From a virus: DNA of 33,644 nt. The stretch lies in IMG/VR virus record IMGVR_UViG_3300044825_000621, positions 1 through 33,644 of that record; one strand, 5' to 3'. Both the position numbers and the translations under genes were made by a program. This document shows positions 1 through 7,065 of the stretch, in pieces; position 1 is the first letter of the stretch; the number at the start of each line of letters is the position of its first letter. The notes under the pieces are model-generated. The model was not told the DNA's origin. It ran no database searches and saw only the letters and a program-made list of their open reading frames with translations.

Positions 1-328
1 CGTTAGCAGCGTCGTAGTACACAGCACGTTCGGACGGATACACCACAAACACATCCTTGGTTCCCGCAGAGAAAGTCACCTTGGTCGTACCCCCCGCACT
101 GGAGGAGAGAACCGTGTCCCGGCTTAGTGTTGTACCCGATGATGTGTATGTGCCGATGCCCACTTCCCACTCGGAAGTGCCCTGACCTGCGATGGTGTAA
201 TAGGTGACGTTGCCGTTGCCAACAGCGGCAAAAGACTGAAAGCCAACGACAGCCCCAGCCAGCGTGATTGTGCCGTTACCGGTTGTGGTCGTTGTCTCTC
301 TAACGCGATCTGCAAGAACAAGCGCCAT
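1..328 (-). CDS. Tail fibre/virion protein, N-terminal part (partial)
   Basis: The gene starts at the ATG at 328 and runs off the left edge, so only the first 109 residues are seen. The protein begins MALVLADRVRETTTTTGNG and is a Gly/Thr/Val-rich beta-type domain containing EWEVGIGTY and GTKDVFVVYPSERAVYYD. I recognise this N-terminal domain type from long fibre-like proteins of many tailed phages, where it probably anchors the protein to the tail; that role is inference. It follows the 192-aa virion gene by 12 bases in the same transcription direction, at the distal end of the virion module. The C-terminal, possibly receptor-binding, part lies outside the window. Confidence 0.7.
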   Translation of the reverse strand, partial: MALVLADRVRETTTTTGNGTITLAGAVVGFQSFAAVGNGNVTYYTIAGQGTSEWEVGIGTYTSSGTTLSRDTVLSSSAGGTTKVTFSAGTKDVFVVYPSERAVYYDAAN

Positions 329-340
329 GCCCTACTCCCA

Positions 341-919
341 TTACGGTGCTTCCAGAGTGAAGGTGTACGTCACATTCAGTGTATCGCCAGAGGCCAAGAT
401 ACGGTCGCCGCCTGTAAAGTCACTTGCTGAGAACAGCGTACCGGTTGTGCCGCCCTTGGTGTTGTCAGTCGTCAGAAACGCACCTGCCACAGTTGTCGCA
501 CCATTGATCGAGAACGAAGTCGCGGTCGTTGCAATCACCGAAGGGTCCGCCAGTGTGGCAGAACCAAAGGTTACTTGTGGGCGGTTGGCGTTGGAGTAAG
601 TCGTATCTTCCGTCCAGCCAAGGTGCGAAGACATAGTGTCTGCCGCATTAAATGTTGTGCCTGATCCGGGGCCGGTAATCAAGCCCAGAAACCAAGCTGC
701 CGTGTAGCTAGTGCCAGCGAAGAAGGTGTCATTCATCAGCTTCAAGCCAGAGTTGACCACCAGATTGGGGAACTCATCACGCCACTTCTCAACACCGTCA
801 GCGCCGATACATACCACGGTATATACGCCAGATGCGCCCAGACCTTCGCGCAGTCCTTTGTTCGTGATGACCGTAGCATCCACGCTATCAGCTACGTTGG
901 ATTTTTCTTTTGTGCTCAT
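341..919 (-). CDS. Putative tail/virion structural protein
   Basis: The protein has 192 residues and starts at an ATG with GAGAGGTAG upstream. An N-terminal segment (residues 1-45) contains GASGVYTVVCIGADGVEKW. It is followed by WRDEFPNLVVNSGLKLMND and a long Thr/Ser/Gly-rich beta region without Cys. The composition matches phage tail or appendage proteins. I know similar proteins only as conserved hypotheticals placed next to fibre genes. It lies between the 140-aa virion gene and the fibre gene, so it is probably part of the tail tip or fibre attachment. No enzymatic motif is visible. Confidence 0.65.
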   Translation of the reverse strand: MSTKEKSNVADSVDATVITNKGLREGLGASGVYTVVCIGADGVEKWRDEFPNLVVNSGLKLMNDTFFAGTSYTAAWFLGLITGPGSGTTFNAADTMSSHLGWTEDTTYSNANRPQVTFGSATLADPSVIATTATSFSINGATTVAGAFLTTDNTKGGTTGTLFSASDFTGGDRILASGDTLNVTYTFTLEAP

Positions 920-928
920 GACTACCTC

Positions 929-1351
929 TCAAGGAAAACGGATTAGCGCCGTCGTTGCCGTGTTAGCTGGCATGGTGACGGTGTTGCTTGTGCTACTAAA
1001 AGTTTTATCTGAACCAAAGTCCAGCACAGCTACTGATTTATTACTGCGAGTAACGTTGTAAATCAATGCACCACGGGCAATAAAGTTGGCTCCGGGCCAT
1101 GAAACATTATTAAAGTCCACATACACTGTGCCTGTGTTTACGTCAGTGCTGATCGTAGCGCCTGTGACCGCAACTCCGCCTGCAACATATCCAGTGCCTG
1201 TTACTTCATTAGTCGCTGTGTAAACCGTAGTCAGCGGACCAATATCAGAGAACGCTGTGTAAAGCGCCATCTTCAGTGTGTCGGTTGCCAAGTTCTGCCC
1301 TGCTTGGAGCATCTCTTGTTTGAAGCTGTTTGTCAGTCCTTGCTGGATCAT
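929..1351 (-). CDS. Putative virion structural protein
   Basis: The protein has 140 residues. It opens with a short amphipathic helix (MIQQGLTNSFKQEMLQAG) followed by a beta-rich Thr/Val/Asn domain with LKMALYTAFSDIGPLTTVY and VSWPGANFIARGALIYN. The pattern resembles small conserved proteins in phage tail gene clusters, but I cannot assign a precise role. Its ATG overlaps the TGA of the upstream adaptor gene (ATGA), which indicates translational coupling. It lies downstream of the neck adaptor and upstream of the tail/fibre genes. Confidence 0.65.
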   Translation of the reverse strand: MIQQGLTNSFKQEMLQAGQNLATDTLKMALYTAFSDIGPLTTVYTATNEVTGTGYVAGGVAVTGATISTDVNTGTVYVDFNNVSWPGANFIARGALIYNVTRSNKSVAVLDFGSDKTFSSTSNTVTMPANTATTALIRFP

Positions 1352-2079
1352 GGATTAACCTTAATCTTCGCCTGACCATCGCGGTATGCATCACCACGCT
1401 CAAGACCTGTACCCAGACGATTCAATTGAGACAGAGCATCGTCGTACTTACCTTTGTAAGTGTTCATCATGTCGGTCTCGCCCTTCAAGAACACATAGGC
1501 TTCAAGCATCGTGCCATACAGCAGAACAGGTGAGTAATTGTCACCAAGCCATGTACGCCCATCAGCAGCGACCGTAATCGACTCTGGGTAAGCGTAGTAG
1601 TGCAACTCTACGGTGTAGGCCGCATCAGGAGTGGGACCAAGAATAAAACTTAACTCGTCTGTTATAACGCTGGTTACCACGGTGGGGCCGAACAAAGCGT
1701 AGTACTCCGGCAAACCTGTAGATGTTGAATTTGGATACGATGCGCGGATAAAGTTTACATCTTTGTTTAACAGGTACTCATAATTCTCATTGGCAGTACC
1801 GGGGTTTTCAATTACCGCCATAGAAAACACCGACATAAAGTCAGACGGACATGAGAGATATTTGTTACCAGTAGTCGTTAAGCCTGTGACGTTCTTACGC
1901 AAGGGCGGAATTTGCACCGTGTTATAGATGCGCTCCTCAGCCTGCTTGATAAAGGTATTGATCTGTTCGGTGCCGTTAGACGTAGTGGTGCCTGTGCCTG
2001 CTACGTCCGTCCACGTATTTGTGGGGAAATCGTTTTGCAGGTAGTTCTTAACCGCAATGAACAGTTCGGTGTACGTCAT
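1348..2079 (-). CDS. Phage neck/tail adaptor protein (SU10 adaptor-like)
   Basis: The protein has 243 residues. The N-terminal helical part (MTYTELFIAVKNYLQNDFP, then INTFIKQAEERIYNTVQIPPL) precedes a beta-rich centre with YLSCPSDFMSVFSMAVI and LHYYAYPES. A helical C-terminus follows (LLYGTMLEAYVFLKGETDMM). This order of an early adaptor helix, a beta domain and late helices is typical of the phage adaptor family named after phage SU10 and of podovirus tubular/accessory tail proteins that sit below the portal. Assignment is by recognised sequence style rather than a search. It is coupled to the next gene through ATGA. Confidence 0.7.
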   Translation of the reverse strand: MTYTELFIAVKNYLQNDFPTNTWTDVAGTGTTTSNGTEQINTFIKQAEERIYNTVQIPPLRKNVTGLTTTGNKYLSCPSDFMSVFSMAVIENPGTANENYEYLLNKDVNFIRASYPNSTSTGLPEYYALFGPTVVTSVITDELSFILGPTPDAAYTVELHYYAYPESITVAADGRTWLGDNYSPVLLYGTMLEAYVFLKGETDMMNTYKGKYDDALSQLNRLGTGLERGDAYRDGQAKIKVNP

Positions 2080-2081
2080 GA

Positions 2082-2339
2082 TTAACCCATCGGACCACGA
2101 GCCATAGTGCCCTTAGTTGCTGCGCCAGTACCACGGATTTTGATGCCATCAGTTTTAGTTGGCTTGTAGTTACCTTTGCTAACACCGCCAGCCGAGATAT
2201 TCATCTCATCCATGTACGCCTTGCCAGACTGCTCCGGCACTTGCGCCTTTACTTTTTTACCACTCATAGTGTGTGGCTCAGCATAGACAGTGGCTTGTCC
2301 CACTTCTTTGCCTTTAACTTTTTGAGAAAATTTAGCCAT
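2082..2339 (-). CDS. Small basic virion-cluster protein with DGI-RG-KG tail
   Basis: The protein has 85 residues and is rich in Lys and Gly, with no Cys. The N-terminus is MAKFSQKVKGKEVGQATVY. The last third contains KTDGIKIRGTGAATKGTM, which resembles the ADGIAQRGKTKGKM-type tails of three other proteins in this cluster. Its ATG overlaps the stop of the 53-aa gene upstream as TAATG. Function is unknown. The charge and position fit a minor virion or DNA-associated protein. Confidence 0.65.
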   Translation of the reverse strand: MAKFSQKVKGKEVGQATVYAEPHTMSGKKVKAQVPEQSGKAYMDEMNISAGGVSKGNYKPTKTDGIKIRGTGAATKGTMARGPMG

Positions 2340-2500
2340 TATCGACCCCTTCCGCCACCGCGCTGATTCATAGCACGAGCCATATTGCGGCCCATGCGCT
2401 TCATAGCCTCACCAGTTACGCCGCCTTTAGCCATGCCTTTGTGCATGCGTTTCTCATGTGCCTTAACTTCGGCCTTAGCCACTTGTTTCATCTTGTCCAT
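2339..2500 (-). CDS. Small basic Lys/Met/Gly-rich protein (53 aa)
   Basis: A short gene read directly from the sequence: ATG at 2500, TAA at 2341-2339, 53 residues. It contains AEVKAHEKRMHKGMAKGG and GEAMKRMGRNMARAMNQRGG and is very basic. Its stop overlaps the start of the next gene as TAATG, and an AGGAG-type ribosome site precedes its ATG. I recognise this AEVKAHE-type peptide as a recurring small protein in phage structural clusters. Its role is unknown. Confidence 0.7.
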   Translation of the reverse strand: MDKMKQVAKAEVKAHEKRMHKGMAKGGVTGEAMKRMGRNMARAMNQRGGGRGR

Positions 2501-2508
2501 AATTACTC

Positions 2509-2931
2509 CTAAGTAATTGTCACACTACCTACTATACCAGCCGATGTTAGGTAGTTTGGCGTTAACGCAGCATCATTTGCGCTTGCCCCACCTACCGGTG
2601 CCCAACCCCACTGGATTACCCGGCTACCGCCCTCCGGAAATCCATTCGATTCTATAGAGGTGTTTTGCTGAAACACCAACTGCAAACCACTGTAGCCAGA
2701 CTGCCGATAACTCACATCAGGACGCGGCTCCCTAACTGCCTGCGGATCGTTCACCGGGTATAGGCCCAGCGACAACTGCGGCTGATCTGGCTCCCAACAG
2801 GTTGGGCACACTTTGATCTTGACGTTTTTTGTCTTGATCGTAAGTGTCTTTAACTCTTTTAGCTTGTACCTAAAACCACAGCGGTCACACTCCGCAATCG
2901 AATGTTTGCCACTTGCATATTTGCTTGGCAT
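2509..2931 (-). CDS. Zinc-knuckle virion-cluster protein
   Basis: The protein has 140 residues with two Cys pairs near the N-terminus: CDRC (residues 15-18) and CPTC (residues 42-45), separated by RYKLKELKTLTIKTKNVK. These would form a small zinc ribbon. The C-terminal half is Gly/Ser/Asn-rich and beta-like (GYSGLQLVFQQNTSIESNG). It sits 3 bases after the neck protein gene and before the small basic genes. I recognise the type as a conserved protein of phage neck/tail clusters, but the role is unknown. Confidence 0.7.
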   Translation of the reverse strand: MPSKYASGKHSIAECDRCGFRYKLKELKTLTIKTKNVKIKVCPTCWEPDQPQLSLGLYPVNDPQAVREPRPDVSYRQSGYSGLQLVFQQNTSIESNGFPEGGSRVIQWGWAPVGGASANDAALTPNYLTSAGIVGSVTIT

Positions 2932-2934
2932 ACA

Positions 2935-3678
2935 TCACCTGTACGTAAGCATGCGCGGCACAAATCGATCTGGTGCCTTTTCGCGGTCTTCGCCAGCAGC
3001 CATCTCCCAAGCTTCAGCGTACTCAGCTTTCAAAATACTCATTCGATCAATCGACACATCTGGCAACTTCAACGCCAGTTTACAAGCAAGCCCCGCAACC
3101 ATCGCATTTTGAAAACGGAATGGAATATCTTCAACATTCACACCCGTCCCGGCGTCCACAATGCGACGCAAACGCCAGTAAACAAAGTAGTAATATGGGT
3201 TTTGTGAGGTGCCTTGGTCAGGCGAAGGCCACACGTTAATCTGCGGATATGCCGGAGTAGCTCCAAGCAAATCTGTAGTTTGACCAGAGCGGCGGTTTAC
3301 CCACACCTGAATTGGTCTTCCTTGCGTAATCTTGTTGGGGATTGTGGCGTATGTAGATACGCTGATCCGGTTAATGTTTATATCCGTTTGATTACCAATC
3401 TGTCCGGGATTAGTACGAATAACATGCTCAAGAAGATCAACGGTATCATTAGGTAGATCATAAGTTACCTGTCCTTGAACTAGTGGGATCTGACCTTGCT
3501 CAACTGTCCACAGGTTGATGCCCCGATTAGCCCACTCAGTAATAAGCAGGTTAAGGCTGCGGCGGGCTGTGCGAAAGTCATAACCAGTGCGCAACTCTTT
3601 GCCGCAACGCTCAAACGCCTCTTCGATAATTTCGTTGAGGTTGGGATTAAAGCTGGTTGTGGACGTAGTTACTGGCAT
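2935..3678 (-). CDS. Head-tail adaptor / tail accessory protein (P22 gp4-like style)
   Basis: The protein has 247 residues. The N-terminal helices (NEIIEEAFERCGKELRTGYDFRTARRSLNLLITEWANRGINLW) are followed by VEQGQIPLVQGQVTYDLP. A beta domain contains GRPIQVWVNRRSG and a Pro/Trp-rich strand (YPQINVWPSPDQG), and a C-terminal helical segment has RFQNAMVAGLACKLALKLP. This layout is typical of podovirus neck or tail accessory proteins that dock under the portal. Assignment is from motif style and position in the virion module. Confidence 0.72.
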   Translation of the reverse strand: MPVTTSTTSFNPNLNEIIEEAFERCGKELRTGYDFRTARRSLNLLITEWANRGINLWTVEQGQIPLVQGQVTYDLPNDTVDLLEHVIRTNPGQIGNQTDININRISVSTYATIPNKITQGRPIQVWVNRRSGQTTDLLGATPAYPQINVWPSPDQGTSQNPYYYFVYWRLRRIVDAGTGVNVEDIPFRFQNAMVAGLACKLALKLPDVSIDRMSILKAEYAEAWEMAAGEDREKAPDRFVPRMLTYR

Positions 3679-3686
3679 GATTTACC

Positions 3687-3863
3687 TTACTTTTTCAAAC
3701 CTTTGAGGGTTTCTGCAAGCCTTGCACGTTGACCCATCTTTCCCGGTTTTTTCGCAGCGGCAGCAAGTTTCTTTGCCGGGATGGGTTTGCCCTCTTTTAC
3801 GCCAAGCTGAGCGCGTAACGCCCCCGGTTTCTTTATTGCCTTTTGAATCCATTTCTCAGCCAT
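3687..3863 (-). CDS. Small basic phage protein (58 aa, WIQKAIKKPGALR type)
   Basis: The gene was read directly: ATG at 3863, TAA at 3689-3687, 58 residues. It begins MAEKWIQKAIKKPGALRAQL and continues with PIPAKKLAAAAKKPGKMGQR. The protein is Lys/Ala-rich and strongly basic. The start overlaps the stop of the 93-aa gene as TGATG, so translation is coupled. I have seen very similar short proteins in virion clusters of many environmental phages. No function is known to me; DNA binding or virion packing is plausible. Confidence 0.75.
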   Translation of the reverse strand: MAEKWIQKAIKKPGALRAQLGVKEGKPIPAKKLAAAAKKPGKMGQRARLAETLKGLKK

Positions 3864-4144
3864 CACACAATCCTTCCCTTGGTCTTGCCCCGTTGGGCAA
3901 TACCGTCTGCACGGGATGAGGCTGTGCGTACTTTACCGCCTTTCTTCATGCCCTCGCTATAATGCGCGGCAATCTGAGCTTGGCGATCAGCGTTTGCTTG
4001 TTCCGCAGCGGCTTGTTGACGCATCCGTTCTTCACGCGCAATCTCCGCCGCTTTCTCGGGATTGAGCATTCTGCCCATCGTACCCTCTCCAGTAGCTGCG
4101 CCATACACGGGGCTAATCGTCCCCATAAAACTTTTAAATCCCAT
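3863..4144 (-). CDS. Small virion-cluster protein with SSRADGIAQRGKTKG tail
   Basis: The protein has 93 residues. The N-terminus is hydrophobic/Gly-rich (MGFKSFMGTISPVYGAA). A helical Ala/Gln/Glu segment follows (PEKAAEIAREERMRQQAAAE), then a basic tail with GMKKGGKVRTASSRADGIAQ and RGKTKGRIV. The tail is nearly identical to that of the 4374-4976 product and similar to two others nearby. The start overlaps the upstream stop as TAATG. The shared tail suggests a common binding partner in the virion; the function is unknown. Confidence 0.7.
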   Translation of the reverse strand: MGFKSFMGTISPVYGAATGEGTMGRMLNPEKAAEIAREERMRQQAAAEQANADRQAQIAAHYSEGMKKGGKVRTASSRADGIAQRGKTKGRIV

Positions 4145-4377
4145 TATCGATACCCCGCTGTTTTCTTTGCGATGCTCTTAGGTTGCGCTACGAACTGCTT
4201 ACCTTTTGCTTTCCCTGCCCGCTTTGCCCTCGTCGTGGCGGCATACTCGGCTGGGCTTAGAGCCTTGATTGCCTTTTCCGGGAGGTAACGCTCCCCGGTC
4301 TTTGACGACGGCTTTCCGCTTTTGGTTCGCCATTTCTGGTCTCCCCAGTCTTTCAGCGATTGCTGTGGCGCTTTCAT
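4144..4377 (-). CDS. Small basic conserved phage protein (77 aa)
   Basis: The protein has 77 residues and a very high Lys/Ala content, with motifs QSLKDWGDQKWRTKSGKPS, TGERYLPEKAIKAL and KGKQFVAQPKSIAKKTAGYR. I recognise this SLKDW...GERYLP...KGKQF pattern as a conserved small protein of phages and some large viruses, without an established function. It starts at an ATGA overlap with the gene above and ends in a TAATG overlap with the gene below, inside the run of small basic genes. Confidence 0.72.
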   Translation of the reverse strand: MKAPQQSLKDWGDQKWRTKSGKPSSKTGERYLPEKAIKALSPAEYAATTRAKRAGKAKGKQFVAQPKSIAKKTAGYR

Positions 4378-4976
4378 CGCATCTTACCTCGCGTCTTACC
4401 CCGCTGGGCTATGCCGTCTGCGCGAGATGATGCTGACTTTACAGCACCCCCCTTGTTCATTTTTTCTGCGTCTTTAAATCTAACAGCTTTACTTTCTGGC
4501 ACTTTGCTTCTGGGTACGCGCATGGTAACAACACCCTCGCCACCTTTCCATTCCCTGCCAAACTTACCAACTTCATCGCCGCCACTCCACCACTTCTCAT
4601 CGCCCGCACCGTACTTTGGGTTTGGGTTTCTCTCAAAATACCCAGATTTTTTTGCTGCTTCATATTCCGCTTGCGACATATTTCTGTACGCGTGCGTAAT
4701 ATCTTTATCGCTGGTTGGCATACGAACTGGCGAACTTTTTAACCGCAACCCCTCTGATGTAACAACTTGGTTTCTAACATAAGGGCGCGTTGCCATTTCT
4801 GCGGTACTTAATGCCCTTTTCCCCAGCCCCAACCCAATCAAATCTTCCGGCCCTACTGGGGATGCTTCCAATGCCTGTTTGCGCTCCAACCGACGACGGT
4901 ACTCTGGGTCACGCATATCTTGCGTTGACATATCCATCACTGACCCACCACCGTCAAATTTTTTGCGCTTCTTCAC
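4374..4976 (-). CDS. Virion-cluster protein with possible ADP-ribosyltransferase-like domain and basic tail
   Basis: I chose the GTG at 4976, one base after the stop of the upstream gene. This avoids the 89-bp overlap of a longer reading and gives 200 residues. The N-terminus is basic (VKKRKKFDGGGS). The centre (about residues 85-180) has AYRNMSQAEYEAAKKSGYF, KWWSGGDEVGKFGREW and GVVTMRVPRSKVPE. This order (an Arg strand, a Ser/Gly turn, then a Val-rich strand) recalls compact ADP-ribosyltransferase folds, but I cannot place a catalytic Glu with confidence. The C-terminus carries AVKSASSRADGIAQRGKTRG, shared with neighbours. The enzymatic role is tentative. Confidence 0.55.
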   Translation of the reverse strand: MKKRKKFDGGGSVMDMSTQDMRDPEYRRRLERKQALEASPVGPEDLIGLGLGKRALSTAEMATRPYVRNQVVTSEGLRLKSSPVRMPTSDKDITHAYRNMSQAEYEAAKKSGYFERNPNPKYGAGDEKWWSGGDEVGKFGREWKGGEGVVTMRVPRSKVPESKAVRFKDAEKMNKGGAVKSASSRADGIAQRGKTRGKMR

Positions 4977-4977
4977 T

Positions 4978-5253
4978 TTAATCCCTGTACCCACCGCCAG
5001 CAGCTTTGTACTTCTTCGCCACCAACTGCGCTTTACGGGCTGACCACTGTCCTGCGCCCGTGCCATGAGTTGCTGCGGCTTTCACTTGGCTCACGATCTT
5101 CTTACGTAGTCCGGGCTTGGTGTAGTTACCAGCAGCATTGACCTTCCCACCTTCTTTGTACTGCGTGAAGTCGGTGTCATCCCGACGGGCTTTCTTCTTC
5201 CCGCCGGGCATCTTGGATGGGCTAATGGCACCCATACCACGCGAGGGCATCAT
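4978..5253 (-). CDS. Small basic protein with KPGLRKKI...GQWSARKAQ domain
   Basis: The protein has 91 residues. After a Met/Gly/Lys-rich start, the conserved part is VNAAGNYTKPGLRKKIVSQV and GTGAGQWSARKAQLVAKKYK, ending AAGGGYRD. I recognise this as a small domain found in phages and large DNA viruses (I recall the name DUF5872, without certainty). Function is unknown; it is very basic and probably binds nucleic acid or packs in the virion. The start ATG overlaps the upstream TGA. Confidence 0.72.
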   Translation of the reverse strand: MMPSRGMGAISPSKMPGGKKKARRDDTDFTQYKEGGKVNAAGNYTKPGLRKKIVSQVKAAATHGTGAGQWSARKAQLVAKKYKAAGGGYRD

Positions 5254-5648
5254 CAGCAGTACCCGCCTTTTTTCATGCCTTTGCCGCCAGCCATGGTAAT
5301 CATCTTGCCTTTGGTTTTGCCTTTAACAGCAACGCCATCACGGCTAGGAGCGGCAGTCTTAACAGCGCCCATCTTTGATGCAGTCATGCCGCCTTTGGCG
5401 TATTTAGCCATGCCACCTTTTTTCATACCTGCTTCAGCCATCTCGTGTTTGACCATGGACTTGGGTGCGCCCTTTTTCTTCATGAACGCAATTTCCTTAC
5501 CCATCATTTTCTTTGACTCTGCCATACCGCCTCCTGATTTAGTAAACTCTTTTCCCACAGATTGCGGCACTCCGGCCTTTTTAGCGAACGCAGGGTTGTG
5601 GGCAACCGCCTGCATAAACTTTTCCTGCTTTTTGGACACGGTCGGCAT
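5253..5648 (-). CDS. Basic Lys/Met/Gly-rich virion-cluster protein with DGVAVKGKTKG tail
   Basis: The protein has 131 residues. The N-terminal part (MPTVSKKQEKFMQAVAHNPA, then FAKKAGVPQSVGKEFTKS) looks like a short conserved helical domain. The rest is low-complexity Met/Gly/Lys, with AKGGMTASKMGAVKTAAPSR and DGVAVKGKTKGKM. The latter matches the tail motif of the 93-aa and 200-aa proteins downstream but lies 16 residues before the C-terminus. An AAGGAT ribosome site precedes the ATG. Role unknown; probably a minor structural or injected protein. Confidence 0.7.
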   Translation of the reverse strand: MPTVSKKQEKFMQAVAHNPAFAKKAGVPQSVGKEFTKSGGGMAESKKMMGKEIAFMKKKGAPKSMVKHEMAEAGMKKGGMAKYAKGGMTASKMGAVKTAAPSRDGVAVKGKTKGKMITMAGGKGMKKGGYC

Positions 5649-5651
5649 TAC

Positions 5652-5891
5652 TTATCCTTTTTGCCCAATGAGTTGATCAATCTTCGCCTCAAGTCTGTTA
5701 AAGCGTTGATCGATGTGGTCAGTAATACGCTCAACTTCAGCTTTAGTGACGTTATCACGAGCTATCTCCTCACGAGTCTTGTTCAACAAGATCGTAATCC
5801 GCGCCAGTTCAGAGAACTTCTCATGCGCTATGTAAGCAAAAAGACCGGTAAACAGCGTTAATCCGCCGGTCCACACATAAGTCATTTCCAT
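5652..5891 (-). CDS. Membrane-anchored coiled-coil protein (holin-like or lysis accessory)
   Basis: I chose the ATG at 5891, just after the upstream stop, giving 79 residues. One membrane segment (MTYVWTGGLTLFTGLFAYIA, residues 3-22) is followed by a charged coiled coil, including REEIARDNVTKAEVERITD and FNRLEAKIDQLIG. A single N-terminal membrane helix with a cytoplasmic or periplasmic coiled coil is a common arrangement of phage holin-like or lysis-accessory proteins. No endolysin is seen nearby, so the lysis role is an inference. An alternative is a tail-associated membrane protein. Confidence 0.55.
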   Translation of the reverse strand: MEMTYVWTGGLTLFTGLFAYIAHEKFSELARITILLNKTREEIARDNVTKAEVERITDHIDQRFNRLEAKIDQLIGQKG

Positions 5892-5893
5892 GC

Positions 5894-6148
5894 TTAACAC
5901 TTCCAAGCTCTCAAAGATTTATTAATGCGACTGTTTGGATCGTTCGCGGTTTTGGCAGACGTAAGCTTCTTCTTCATGCCTTTCATACGAGCACAAAAAG
6001 AATCTCTACGCGACCCACCTTCAGGTTGAGGAGCTTTAAGCCCCGGCTTCCCCGGATTGGCAGCGTTATACGAAGCACGCCCTTTAGCATTCAATCCTCC
6101 CTTGGGATTCTTGCCTTCCTTACGCTGCCATGCCGGAGTCTTAGCCAT
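5894..6148 (-). CDS. Small basic phage protein (NPKGGLNAKGRASYN type)
   Basis: The ATG at 6148 gives 84 residues; the longer reading upstream would run through the preceding gene. Conserved stretches are NPKGGLNAKGRASYNAANPG, RRDSFCARMKGMKKKLTSAK and INKSLRAWKC. This is the pattern of a small conserved phage domain (I recall DUF6321, without certainty). It is strongly basic, with Cys at the end of the SFC motif and at the C-terminus. The start overlaps the end of the upstream gene by 8 bases. Function unknown. Confidence 0.75.
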   Translation of the reverse strand: MAKTPAWQRKEGKNPKGGLNAKGRASYNAANPGKPGLKAPQPEGGSRRDSFCARMKGMKKKLTSAKTANDPNSRINKSLRAWKC

Positions 6149-6425
6149 AGAACACCGTCGCAGTCGCTCCTGATGGAGTCGTAACGTACACGTCCGTAGC
6201 GCACAATATGCCTTCGCCGGGGAATAGCATGTAGATGCCTTCCGCAACTGCTGGTGTTGTGTACGAAAACATCGTAGCGCCGCCAGAACCACCGTCTTTG
6301 ATCGTAATAGAACCGGGGGTTGCGCCGTGGCTAATAGCAATACCTCGTACGCGTGTCCGTCCGTCAAATGCAGTGGTGTTTGCACCTGCCGGACATGCCG
6401 CCGATTTAACGTCTGTTTGCATCAT
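6141..6425 (-). CDS. Small virion protein (94 aa)
   Basis: The protein has 94 residues with a beta-rich, Gly/Ala/Thr-rich composition. Notable strands are RVRGIAISHGATPGSITIKD, GIYMLFPGEGILC and DVYVTTPSGATATVFYG. This resembles small conserved phage structural proteins that form a single beta sandwich. It follows the 160-aa virion gene and precedes the small basic genes. No catalytic motif is visible. A minor capsid or decoration role is inferred from composition and position. Confidence 0.65.
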   Translation of the reverse strand: MMQTDVKSAACPAGANTTAFDGRTRVRGIAISHGATPGSITIKDGGSGGATMFSYTTPAVAEGIYMLFPGEGILCATDVYVTTPSGATATVFYG

Positions 6426-6440
6426 GGTGATGCCTCCTTA

Positions 6441-6923
6441 TTAGACGTTCTGTTGACCTTCTAGCGGATCGGCTACGAAGTATTGGATCACACCAGACAT
6501 GTTGCCAGTACCTGCGCTGCCGCCTACGCGAGCCGTGATGTACACCAACTCGGTTGCCGACATAACAAGACCCAAGCTTGTGCCAGAGCCAGACGCGCCG
6601 GGGGTAATTGTGCCAACCACGTTGCTTGCATTATCCAGCAAACCTGCGCCAGTATTGGTGCCAGTGGTGTAAAGGGTAAAGCCCATATCAGTCTGACCAG
6701 TCGCAGCGTCACCAGTAAAAGTGATCGACATGATTCGAGCGCCAGCAGGGAGAATCAGCGCGGGTGCGCCAGAGGCGGAAGAAACTACGACGTTTGTAGA
6801 GCTTGCAGCAGCTACGTCAGCAATATAAAACGTAGCAGCCATCAGGCCGGAGCCACAGTAAGCGGTGCGAGTCTGATCGCCGCCGCCCGAACGCCAAATA
6901 CTTTGGGTGGTAGAAAGTGCCAT
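6441..6923 (-). CDS. Putative capsid-associated structural protein
   Basis: The ATG at 6923 is preferred because GAGGA lies 9 bases upstream; a GTG five codons earlier overlaps that ribosome site. The product has 160 residues, is rich in Ala, Gly, Thr and Ser, and begins MALSTTQSIWRSGGGDQTR. It continues with beta-type repeats such as ARIMSITFTGDAATGQTDMG. It is the first gene after the terminator downstream of the major capsid gene. It probably forms part of the head surface or connector; that is inference. Confidence 0.62.
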   Translation of the reverse strand: MALSTTQSIWRSGGGDQTRTAYCGSGLMAATFYIADVAAASSTNVVVSSASGAPALILPAGARIMSITFTGDAATGQTDMGFTLYTTGTNTGAGLLDNASNVVGTITPGASGSGTSLGLVMSATELVYITARVGGSAGTGNMSGVIQYFVADPLEGQQNV

Positions 6924-7033
6924 TTGAGTTGTCCTCACATGCGAGTTAAGCGCAAACGATCTGCATGTCGTCAGGCGGGGGGCCTGTTCGTAAGCGCCGG
7001 GAAATCCCCCGGAAATTCAGTACTTTATATACG

Positions 7034-7062
7034 AAAAAAGGGGGCCAGTAAAGCCCCCTTTT
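7034..7062 (-). terminator. Rho-independent terminator after the major capsid gene
   Basis: On the minus strand a 10-bp stem (AAAAGGGGGC paired with GCCCCCTTTT) with a 7-base loop ends in a run of T. It begins 4 bases after the capsid stop codon. The A-run on the other side makes it potentially bidirectional. Terminating after the capsid gene is a familiar way to make capsid mRNA more abundant than tail mRNA. Confidence 0.9.
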
Positions 7063-7065
7063 CTA

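Noticed and set aside
4374-5066. Longer 230-aa reading of the ART-like gene
   Set aside because: It would overlap the upstream gene by 89 bases, whereas a GTG directly after that gene's stop fits the tight spacing in this cluster.
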